Assembly (NCBI RefSeq): GCF_019933235.1
Contig: NZ_CP082945.1
Span: 7,663,501 to 7,727,500, forward strand
Length of the DNA stretch: 64,000 nucleotides
Direction: 5' to 3'
DNA from: Streptomyces angustmyceticus
GTDB taxonomy: Bacteria; Actinomycetota; Actinomycetes; Streptomycetales; Streptomycetaceae
The notes under the pieces were generated by a model. It was not told the DNA's origin and did no database searches. It saw nothing but the letters and a program-made list of their open reading frames with translations. Below are positions 20,851 through 32,800 of the stretch, in pieces. The stretch's first letter is position 1, and every line of letters begins with the position of its first letter. The position numbers were made by a program, and so were the translations under genes.

Positions 20851-23800
20851 GTGGCTGCTGACGACGAGAAGTACATGGAGTACCTGAAGCGGGTGACGAC
20901 CGAGCTTCGGCAGACCCGTCGCCAGCTTCGCGAAGCCGAGGGCAGAGACCAGGAGCCCATCGCCATCGTCGCGATGAGCTGCCGCTACCCCGGAGGCGTG
21001 CGTACTCCTGAAGACCTGTGGCAGCTCGTCGCCGAAGGGGGAGACGCCGTCTCCGGCTTCCCGGCCGACCGGGGCTGGGACGTCGACGCGGCCTACGATC
21101 CGGACCCGGACAAGCCCGGCTCGATCTATGTGCGCGAAGGCGGCTTCCTCCACGACGCGGGATACTTCGACCCGGCGTTCTTCGGGATGAGCCCACGCGA
21201 GGCGCTGGCCACCGACCCGCAGCAGCGGCTGCTGCTCGAAGTGGCCTGGGAGGCCATCGAACGCGCGGGCATCGACCCGGCGTCGGTGCGCGGCTCCAAC
21301 GGCGGAGTGTTCGTCGGCGCCGCCACCTCCGGGTACGGCATCGGCGTCGCCGAGCTCCCCGAAGGCGTACAGGGGCTGCTCCTCGCCGGGAACGCCACCT
21401 CCGTGGCCTCCGGCCGGATCGCCTACACCCTCGGACTCGAAGGGCCCGCCGTCACGGTCGACACGGCATGCTCCTCGTCGCTGGTCGCGCTGCACTGGGC
21501 GTGCCATGCGCTGCGCCGCGGCGAATGCGATCTGGCGCTGGCCGGCGGCGTCGCCGTGATGTGCACCCCGGCCATGTTCTTCGAGTTCAGCCGGCAGCGC
21601 GGCCTGGCCGCCGACGGCCGCTGCAAGCCGTTCTCCGACGACGCGGACGGCACCGGCTGGTCGGAGGGCGCCGGCATGCTGCTCGTCGAGCGGCTCTCCG
21701 ACGCGCGGAAGAACGGCCATCCGGTGCTGGCCGTCGTCCGGGGCACCGCCATCAACTCCGACGGCGCGTCCAACGGCCTGACCGCCCCCAACGGTCCCTC
21801 GCAGCAGCGGGTGATCCGCTCCGCGCTGTCCCGGGCGGGACTCTCCCCGAGCGATGTCGACGCCGTCGACGCCCACGGCACGGGTACCTCGCTGGGTGAC
21901 CCCATCGAGGCACAGGCGCTGCTCGCCACCTACGGAAAGGACCGCGCGGACCACGGGCCGTTGCGGCTCGGCTCGCTCAAGTCCAACATCGGCCACACCC
22001 AGTCGGCGGCCGGCGTCGGCAGCGTCATCAAAATGGTGATGGCGATGCACCACGGGACGCTCCCCAAGTCCCTCCACATCTCCGAGCCGTCCCGCCACAT
22101 CGAATGGACCGCCGGCGATGTCCAACTACTGACCGAGGCGACGCCCTGGCAGCAGGACGGGCGCCCGCGCCGCGCCGGCGTCTCGTCCTTCGGCATCAGC
22201 GGAACCAACGCACACGCCATCCTGGAAGAGGCCCCGAAGACCGAGGACGCCCCGGAATCGGCATCGGTATCGGCGGACGACGGCACGACCCCCCGAACCC
22301 TCCCCCTCGTCCCCTGGGCGGTGTCGGCCCGCAGCGCGGCCGCACTGCGCGCACAAGCGGCGCAGCTGCTGGCGCGGGTCAAGCGGGACGAGCGGGACGA
22401 GCTGGATCTGACCGATGTCGGATACTCCCTGACCACCACACGAACCGCGTTCGAACACCGCGCCGTGGTGCTCGCGGAGGACCGCACCACGGCCCTGCGC
22501 GGACTGGAGGAACTCGCCACCAAGGGCATCGAGGGCACGGGCGCCGCAGTGGTGGGCGGCCGCACGATGCGCGGTGCCACCGCCTTCCTCTTCACGGGGC
22601 AGGGTGCCCAACGCGCAGGTATGGGACGGGAGTTGTATGCCACGTTCCCGGCCTTCGCGACGGCGTTCGACGAGACGTGCGCGCTCTTCGACGCCCAGCT
22701 GGAACGCCCGCTCCGAGACGTCCTCTTCGGTGGAGATGCCGAGATCGGGGGAGACTCCGGCTTCGGCGAGAACCCTGACTTCGGCAAGGATCCTGACGCC
22801 CTCCACCGGACGGCCTTCACTCAGCCCGCGCTCTTCGCCGTCGAAGTGGCGCTCTACCGGCTGATCGAGTCCTGGGGCCTCAAGCCCAAATACCTGGTCG
22901 GACACTCCATCGGTGAGTTGGCGGCCGCGCACGTGGCGGGGGTGCTGTCGTTGGAGGACGCCTGCCGGCTGGTCGCTGCCCGCGGCCGTCTGATGCAGGC
23001 GCTGCCGGCGGGCGGGGCGATGGTGTCGCTTCAGGCCCCGGAGGTTGAGGTGCTGCCGCTGTTGGAGGGGCTTGAGCAGCGGGTGAGCGTTGCTGCGGTG
23101 AACGGTCCGCAGGCGGTGGTGATCTCGGGTGACGAGTCGGCGGTTGCCGAGATAGCGAGCCGTTTCGAGTCCGAGGGGCGGAAGGTGAAGCGGCTGCGGG
23201 TGAGCCATGCCTTCCACTCGCCGTTGATGGAGCCGATGCTGGAGGAGTTCCGGGCGGTCGCGGAGAGCGTGTCGTTCGCTGAGCCGCGTATCCCGGTGGT
23301 CTCGAACGTCACCGGTGAACTCGCCACGGCGGAGCAGTTGACATCCCCCGACTACTGGGTGCGGCACGTCCGGGAGGCCGTCCGGTTCGCCGATGGCGTG
23401 CGGTGGCTCGCCGAGCACGGCGTGACCCGGCTCCTGGAGCTGGGCCCCGGAGGCACGCTGACCGCGATGGCGCAGACCTGCCTCGCGGACACGGCGGACG
23501 ACGACACCGAGCGGGTTCTCCTCGCCTCCCTGCGGGCAGACCGGACCGAGACCGCGTCCCTGATGTCGGCGGTGGCCGGCGCCTTCGCGTCGGGCGCACC
23601 GATCGACTGGGCCGCCTACTTCGCGGGCACCGGGGCACGGCGGGTGGACCTGCCCACCTACGCGTTCCAGCGCGAGCGCTACTGGCTGGAAGCGACGGGC
23701 GCCGCACCCGAGCCGCGCGAGCAGTCTGCCGTGGACGGCTGGCGGTATCGGGTGGAGTGGAAGCCGTTGGGGGGACAGCCCGGCGGGGTGCTGGGTGGTC

Positions 23801-26800
23801 GTTGGCTTGCGGTGGTGGCTGCCGGGGATGCGCATGTCGGGGATGCCCATGCCGAGGCTGTGGTGGAGGGGCTGGCGGCGTGTGGTGTGGCGGTTCAGCG
23901 GGTGGAGTGTGTCGCGGGGGAGGTGGACCGGGGGAGGTTGGCCGCGCGTGTGCGTGAGGCCGCTGGCGAGGAGCCGGTTGCCGGTGTGTTGGTGGTGGGT
24001 GCGGCGGATGTGGTGCGTACCGCGGTGGTGGTGCAGGCGCTGGGGGATGCCGGGGCCGGTGGGCGTGTGTGGGTGGTGACGCGGGGAGCTGTCGCCATCG
24101 GTCCGTCGGATGGTGGGCCGGATCCGGCCGGTGCGGCGGTGTGGGGCCTCGGCCGGGTGGCGGCGCTGGAGCTGCCGGATCGTTGGGGCGGCCTGGTGGA
24201 TCTTCCGCAGGCCGTGGACGATAGGGCGCTGGACCGGCTGGTGGGGGTGCTTGCGCACGGTGCTGAGGATCAGGTGGCGGTGCGGGCGTCGGGGGTGTTC
24301 GGACGGCGGCTGGTGCAGGCTCCGGCTCCCGCTGGGGATGCAGTTGGTGGTTGGCGGCCGCGTGGGACGGTGCTGATCACGGGGGGCACGGGCGCGCTGG
24401 GTGCCCGGGTGGCGCGTTGGGCGGCTGAGCGTGGTGCGGAGCATGTGGTCCTGACCAGTCGTCGTGGTCCGGCTGCGCCCGGTGCGTCGGAGCTGGAGGC
24501 GGATCTGACCGCCCTCGGTGTTCAGGTGACCGTCGCGGCCTGCGACATCGCCGATCGGAACGCCGTCGAGGAGCTGCTGTCGGGCTGTGCGGTGGACGCC
24601 GTCGTCCATGCGGCGGGGGTGGTGGATTCCGTGCCGTTGGGCGATGCGGGTGCGGAGCACTTCGCTGAGGTGATGGGGGCGAAGGTTTCCGGTGCGGTGG
24701 TGCTGGACGAGTTGCTGGGTGACCATGCGCTCGACGCCTTTGTGGTGTTCTCGTCGATTGCCGGTGTGTGGGGGAGTGGTGGTCAGGCGGCGTACGCGGC
24801 CGGGAACACCTTCGTCGAAGGGTTGGTTCAGGCGCGTCGTGCCCGGGGTGCGGTGGGTTGCGCGGTGGCGTGGGGGCCCTGGGCCGGTGGCGGTATGGCC
24901 GGCGTGGAGGGCGCGGAGGAACACCTGCTGCGCCGTGGCCTGAGGGCGCTGGACCCCGACCTTGCTGTCTCGGTTTTGGAGTCGGCGGTGGGTGCGGGTG
25001 AGGGCTCGGTGGTGGTGGCCGATGTGGAGTGGGAGCGGTTCGCTCCGGCGTTCACCAGTGCCCGTCCGAGTCCGCTGCTGGAGGGTTTGGCGGAGGTGCG
25101 GGCGGCGTTGGCTGCCGACGCCGGCGGGGAGGTTTCCGGTGCCGGGGCGCTGCGGGGTCGGTTGACAGGGCTGTCGGCTGTCGAGCGTGAGCGGGCGCTG
25201 CTGGAGCTGGTGCGTACGCACGCCGCAGCGGTCCTCGGCTATCACAACCCGGGATCTCTTGAAGCGCGCTCTGCCTTCCGGGACTTGGGCTTCGACTCGC
25301 TGACCGCGGTGGAGCTGCGCGGCCGGCTGAACACGGAAACCGGGCTGCGGCTGCCCGCCACCGCCGTCTTCGACTATCCGACGCCGGTCGAACTGGCGCG
25401 CTTCGTGGGCGACGAGCTGTTCGGAACCGGGACGGACATCGTGCCCGGTCTGCCGGTGCCGGCGTCCACCTCGGACGATCCGGTGGTCATCGTCGGGATG
25501 AGCTGCCGGCTGCCCGGTGGAGTGGCCAGCCCGGAGGACCTGTGGCGGCTGGTGGCCGGGGCCGAGGACGCGATCTCCGAGCTTCCGGATGACCGTGGCT
25601 GGGACCTCGACGCCCTCTATGACCCGACGCCGGGACGACCGGGGAAGAGCTACTCACGCCACGGCGGTTTCGTCAGCGGGGTCGACCAGTTCGATCCGGC
25701 GTTCTTCGGGATCAGCCCCCGGGAAGCGGTCGCGATCGACCCGCAGCAGCGACTGCTGCTGGAAACCTCCTGGGAGGCGCTTGAGCGTTCCGGCATCGAT
25801 CCGCAGGCGTTGCGGGGGAAGCGGGCCGGGGTCTTCGTCGGTTCCAACGGCCAGGACTACCCCGCCCTGCTGCTGAGCACCCCGGAAGGCCAGGACGGCT
25901 ACCTCGGCACCGGGAACGCGGCCGCTGTGGTGTCGGGCCGGGTGTCGTATGCGCTGGGCCTGGAGGGGCCGGCGGTGACGGTGGACACGGCGTGTTCTTC
26001 GTCGCTGGTCGCCCTGCATCTGGCGGTGCAGTCCCTGCGCTCGGGCGAATGCGATCTGGCGCTGGCCGGCGGCGTGACCGTGATGTCGACGCCGGGTGCG
26101 TTCATCGAGTTCAGCCAGCAGCGGGGTCTTGCTGCTGATGGCCGGTGCAAGGCGTTCTCGGATGCTGCGGATGGCACCGGTTGGGCCGAGGGCGCTGGTG
26201 TCCTGGTGGTGGAGCGGCTGTCGGATGCCCGGCGCAAGGGGCATCGGGTGTTGGCTGTCGTACGTGGTTCCGCTGTGAACCAGGATGGCGCCTCCAATGG
26301 TTTGACGGCGCCGAATGGTCCGTCGCAGCAGCGGGTGATCCGGCAGGCGTTGGGGGCGGCTGGTCTGTCCGCGTCGGACGTGGATGTGGTCGAGGCGCAC
26401 GGGACGGGTACGTCGCTGGGTGACCCGATCGAGGCGCAGGCGCTGCTGGCGACGTACGGTCAAGGCCGGGACGTCGAGCGGCCGTTGTGGCTGGGCTCGG
26501 TGAAGTCCAACATCGGGCACACGCAGGCCGCTGCCGGCGCGGCCGGTGTCATCAAGATGGTGCTGGCGTTGCAGCACGGCGTTCTGCCGCAGACCCTGCA
26601 TGCCGATGAGCCGTCGTCGCATGTGGACTGGTCGGCGGGCAATGTGCGGCTGCTGACCGAGGCCGTGGCGTGGCCGGAGGGGGAGCGGCTGCGTCGGGCC
26701 GGGGTGTCGGCGTTCGGAGTGAGTGGCACCAACGCGCATGTGGTGATCGAGCAGCCTCCGGTGGAGGAGAGCACGGAAACCCGGCCGGTTGGCGGCGTGG

Positions 26801-29800
26801 GCGTGGTGCCGTGGGTGGTGTCGGCGCGGAGCCGGGAGGGGCTGCGGGCCCAGGCGCAGCGGTTGTTGGCGTATGTGGAGGCCCGTCCCGAACTCGGCGC
26901 GTCCGAGGTGGGGTTCGCGCTGGCCACGACTCGTTCGGCGTTCGAACACCGAGCCGTCGTCCTCGGCACCGAGCGCGGTGCGCTGGTTGACGGACTCAAG
27001 GCGCTGGCCACAGGGGGTGAGGCCGCATCCGTGGTGAGCGCGCCGGCTGTGCCCGAAGCACGACTGGCCCTGCTGTTCACCGGGCAGGGCGCGCAGCGGC
27101 TGGGGATGGGCCGGGAGTTGTATGACGCGTTCCCGGTGTTCGCTGATGCCTTTGACGCCGTCTGTGCGCACTTCGACGGCGAGTTGGCTGCTCCGTTGCG
27201 GGATGTGGTGTTCGGCGATGAGGCCGAGCTGCTGAACCGGACGGGGTTCACTCAGCCGGCGTTGTTCGCCGTCGAGGTGGCGCTGTTCAGGCTGGTGGAG
27301 TCGTTCGGTGTGCGGCCCGACTATCTGGTGGGGCATTCCATTGGTGAGTTGGTGGCCGCGCATGTGGCGGGCGTGCTGTCGCTGGAGGATGCGTGTCGTC
27401 TGGTGGCGGCGCGTGGTCGGTTGATGCAGGCGCTGCCGGTAGGCGGGGCGATGGTGGCGTTGCAGGCCACCGAGGACGAGGTGCTGCCGCTGCTGGAGGG
27501 CCAGGAACAGCGGGTGAGCATTGCCGCGGTGAACGGTCCGCGGTCGGTCGTGGTCTCCGGCGAGGAGTCCGCGGTGGTGGAGATAGCGAGCCGTTTCGAG
27601 TCCGAGGGCCGGAAGGTCAAACGGCTCCAGGTGAGCCACGCTTTCCATTCCCCGCTGATGGAGCCGATGCTCGACGAGTTCCGTGCCGTCGCCGAGAGCC
27701 TGACGTTCGAGGAACCCCGTATCCCGGTGGTCTCGAACGTCACTGGCGAACTCGCCACGCCGCAGGAATTGACGTCCGCTGACTACTGGGTGCGGCACGT
27801 CCGTGGGGCGGTCCGCTTCGCCGACGGCGTCCGCTGGCTGGCGGACCACGAGGTCACCCGGTTCCTGGAGATCGGCCCGGACGGCACCCTGACCGCCATG
27901 GCGCAGGGCTGCCTCGACGCTGACGTGGACACGGACCATGTCCTGATCCCGGCCCTGCGCGGCGACGACCGCGGCGAGATATCCGCCGTACTCTCCGCCG
28001 CCGCGCGCGCATTCGCCCACGGCATCACCATCAACTGGCAGACCTTCTTCCCCACACCGACTCCTGCCTCTACCCCGATCACCCCCATCGACCTCCCCAC
28101 CTACCCCTTCCAACACCAGCGCTACTGGCCCCGGTTCACGGGCCTGCCGGCCGGGGATCTCGGTTCTGCCGGGCTGGTGTCCGCGCAGCACCCCTTGCTG
28201 GGCGCTGCGGTATCGCTGGCCGGCAGCGTGGACGGTGCCGACGGCTTCGAAGGCGCCTACGGGTCGGCCGAGGGCGGCGCCGTGGTGTTCACGGGGCGAG
28301 TGTCCGTCGCCGCGCAGCCCTGGCTCACCGAGCATGTCGTCTCGGGCTCTGTCCTGCTGCCCGGCACGGCCTTCCTGGAGCTGGCCGTCCGTGCCGGGGA
28401 CCAGGTCGGCTGCGGGCAGGTGGAGGAACTCACGCTCCAGGCGCCGCTGGTCCTGCCGGAGCGGGGTGCCGTACAGCTCCAGGTGGCCGTCGGAGCCGCG
28501 GACGAGACCGGGCGCCGGACAGTGGCCGTCTACTCGCGGCCGCAGGACGCACAGGCCGACCAGCCATGGGTACGTCATGCCGTCGGCGTACTCGCCATCG
28601 AAGGTGCTGCGCCCGGTACGGACCTGTCTCAGTGGCCGCCCGCCGGTGCGGAGCCCGTATCCGTCGAGGGGCTGTACGAGGGGCTGACGGCGGCGGGGTT
28701 CGGCTATGGGCCGGTCTTCCGTGGTCTGCGTCAGGTGTGGAGCCGTGGTGACGAGCTGTTCGCCTCGGTCGCGCTTCCGGAGAACGCCGTCCCCGAGGCG
28801 GCCGGCTTTGGGCTGCACCCTGCGCTGCTGGATTCGGTGCTGCACGCACTCGGACTCGTGGCGTCGGACCGCGCGGACGAGGGCCCGGCGGACCAGGGCC
28901 GGGGCCGGCTGCCCTTCTCCTGGTCGGGGGCGACCCTGCACGCGTCCGGAGCGTCGGTGCTGCGTGCCCGGCTGTCCGTGAAGGGGCCCGACTCGGTCGC
29001 CCTGGAACTGGCCGACGCCTCGGGCGGACCGGTCGCGACGATCGACTCCCTGGTGCTGCGACCGGTGTCGGCCGACGGGATCGCCCAGGCCACGGCGGGC
29101 CTGCAGGACACCACGCTGCACACGATGGACTGGACGCCGCTGCCGGAGCCGTCCGGAGCCGGCGGGCCCACCGCGCCCGCGGTCTCGATTGCGGCGGTTG
29201 TGGGCGCGACCGACGGCGCCGACGGCGGGCTCGACGTGTCCGCGATCGGTGCGTCCGTCGTATCCCCGGACCTCGCGTCGCTTTTCCTGGACGAGGGGGT
29301 GCCCTCCCACGTCCTGCTTCGGCTGGACGCCCCCGACGGTGAACCGGCCGCCGCCGCGCATGCCGCGACCCATCGGACGCTCGCGTTCCTTCAGGCGTGG
29401 CTGGCCGAGGAGCGGTTCGCCGCGGCCCGGCTGGTCGTCGTCACCCAGGGCGCGGTCACCGTGGACGAACGGCGACCGGACCCGGCGCAGGCCGCCGTCT
29501 GGGGGCTCGTCCGGGCCGCACGTTCCGAGCACCCGGACCGGTTCACGCTGGTCGACCTGGACGGGGCGAACCAGTCCCTCGCCGCCCTCCCCGCCGCTCT
29601 GGCCTCCGACGAGCCCGAACTCGCGGTACGCGCCGGACAGGCATACGTCCCGAGGCTCAGCAGGCACGTGCGGCCGGATGCGCTGCCGCTGCCCGGAGAC
29701 GGCGGGGCGTGGTGCCTGGACATCGCGGAGAAGGGCACGCTGGAGAACCTCCACCTCGCCGAATCACCTGCGGCGGAAGCCGAGTTGGGGACCGGACAGG

Positions 29801-32800
29801 TGCGGATCTCGGTACGCGCCGCCGGTCTGAACTTCCGTGATGTGCTCAACGCGCTCGGCATGTATCCGGGTGACGCCGTGGCCCTGGGGATCGAGGGGGC
29901 CGGTGTGGTCACCGAGGTCGGTCCGGGAGTGACCGGGTTCTCCCCGGGCGACCGGGTCATGGGGCTCTTCACCCAGTCCTTCGGTCCGCTGGCGGTGGCC
30001 GATGCGCGCACCCTCGCCCGGATACCCGAGGGCTGGTCGTTCGCGCAGGCCGCCTCGGTACCCGTCGTGTTCCTGACGGCGTACTACGCGTTGGTGGATC
30101 TGGGTGGTCTTCAGGCGGGCGAGTCGGTCCTCGTGCACGCCGCCGCGGGGGGAGTGGGCATGGCCGCCGTGCAGGTGGCGCGCCACCTGGGCGCGGAGGT
30201 GTTCGGCACCGCGAGCCGGGGGAAGTGGGAGACCCTTCGGGAGCTGGGGCTGGACGAGGCGCGGATCGCTTCCTCGCGTGATCTGGACTTCGAGGATTCG
30301 TTCCTGACGGCGACCGGCGGCCGGGGCATGGATGTGGTCCTGGACTCCCTGGCACGGGAGTTCGTGGACGCCTCGCTGCGGCTGCTGCCGCGCGGCGGGC
30401 GGTTCCTGGAGATGGGCAAGACGGATGTCCGTGACGCGCAGGAGGTCGCCGACGCGTACGACGGCGTGCGCTACCGGGCGTTCGATCTCTTCGACGCCGG
30501 TCCGGAGCGGATCGGGGAGATGCTGACGGCCCTCGTCGACCTCTTCGAGCAGGGTGTGCTGCGTCCCCTGCCGCTCACCGCGTGGGACGTACGCAAGGCG
30601 CCCGAGGCGTTCCGCTTCCTCAGCCAGGCCAAGAACGTCGGCAAGGTCGTGCTGACGATGCCGGTTCCGCTCGATGCGGAGGGAACGGTCCTGGTCACGG
30701 GCGGGACAGGTGGCCTGGGCGCGCTGGTGGCGCGGCATCTGGTGGCCGAGCACGGGGTCCGTCATCTGCTGCTGTCCAGTCGCCGGGGACCGCAGGCTCC
30801 GGGTGCCGAGGCACTGCGTGACGAACTCGCCGCCCTCGGCGCCGAGGTCACCGTCGCCGCCTGTGACGTGGCGGACCACGAGGCACTGCGCGGGCTGCTC
30901 GGCTCCGTACCGCCGCAGCACCCGCTGACCGCCGTTGTGCACACGGCCGGGGTGCTGGACGACGGTGTGCTGTCGTCGCTGACGCCCGAGCGGCTGGACG
31001 GTGTGCTCGCGCCGAAGGCGGACGCGGTGAGCAACCTGCACGAGCTGACCCGGGACGCGGACCTGGCCGCGTTCGTCGTCTTCTCCTCGGTCGCCGGCAT
31101 GCTGGGCGGCTCGGGGCAGGGCAACTACTCGGCGGCGAATGCCTTCCTGGATGCGTTCGCCCAGGCCAGGCAGGGTGCGGGGCTGCCCGCGACCTCGCTT
31201 GCCTGGGGCCCGTGGGCTTCCGGCGCGGGGATGACCGGGGGGCTTGCGGAGGCCGATCTGCAGCGGATGGCGCGGGGCGGCATGGTGCCGTTCACGGCCG
31301 AGCAGGGCATGGCGGCATTCGATGCCGCGTTCCGTACGGCCGAGGCGGTCTACGCCCCCGTTCAGCTCGACCACGCGGCGCTGCGGGCACCGCACTCCGC
31401 GACGCCGGCGCTCCTGCGGGGGCTGGTGACCGGGTCCGCCCGGCGCTCGGCCGCGTCGGCGTCCCCCGCCGATGCGGCGGAGAGCCTGCGTGCCGGGCTG
31501 GCCGCGCTGCCGGCCGCCGAGCGGGAGCCGGCGGTGCTGGAACTCGTCCGGGCGCAGGCGGCGCTCGTGCTCGGGCACGCCGGCCCCGAAGCCGTCGAGC
31601 CGGCCCGGGACTTCCGTGGCCTGGGCATCGACTCGCTCACCGCCGTCGAGCTGCGCAACCGGCTGGGCGCCGCGACCGGTCTGCGGCTGCCGGCGACGCT
31701 CGTCTTCGACTACCCGTCGCCGGTGTCGCTGGCCCGCCATGTGCGCAGCGAACTGTTCGGGGACGACGAGGCTGCCGCCGCCCCGGTGGCCGTGGCCGGC
31801 CGGCCGGCGGCCGGTGAGGAGGAACTCGCCGTCGTCGCCATGAGCTGCCGGTTCCCCGGTGGGGCGGGCAGTCCCGAGGAGTTCTGGCGGCTGCTGGCCG
31901 ACGGCGTGGACGCGCTGTCGCCCCTGCCGGCCGACCGGGGCTGGCAGACCGATGGCGACGCGGCCCGCGTCGAGGGCGGATTCCTCTACGACAGCGGCGA
32001 CTTCGACGCGGACTTCTTCGGCATCTCGCCGCGGGAGGCGGTCACCATGGACCCGCAGCAGCGGCTGCTGCTGGAAATCTCCTGGGAGGCACTGGAGCGG
32101 GCCGGCATCGACCCGGCGGGGCTGCGCGGCAGCCGAACCGGGGTGTTCGCGGGGACGAACTACCAGGGATACGGCTCGGCCGCGCACACGCTGCCCGAGG
32201 GCGCCGAGGGGCAGCTGCTCACCGGCCATGCCACCAGCGTGACGTCCGGCCGGGTCTCCTACGCCCTCGGTCTCGAAGGCCCCGCCGTCACCGTCGACAC
32301 GGCCTGTTCGTCGTCGCTGGTGGCGCTGCATCTGGCCGCCCAGGCCCTGCGGCTGGGTGAGTGCGATCTCGCCTTCGCGGGCGGGGTGACGGTGATGGCC
32401 ACCCCGGGTGCCTTCGTGGAGTTCGGGCGGCAAGGGGGACTGGCCGGCGACGGGCGGTGCAAGGCGTTCTCCGACGACGCGGACGGCACCGGCTGGGGCG
32501 AGGGCGCGGGCATCGTCCTCGTCGAGCGGCTCTCCGACGCGCGGCGCAACGGGCATCCGGTGCTCGCCGTGCTGCGTGGCTCCGCGGTCAACCAGGACGG
32601 CGCGTCGAACGGTTTGACCGCCCCGAACGGGCCCTCTCAGCAGCGGGTCATCCAGGCCGCGCTCGCCAACGCCGGACTCGCGGCCCACGAGGTGGACGCC
32701 GTCGAGGCACACGGCACCGGGACGTCGCTGGGCGATCCGATCGAGGCGCAGGCACTGCTGGCGACGTACGGTCAAGGCCGGGACGCCGAGCGGCCGTTGT

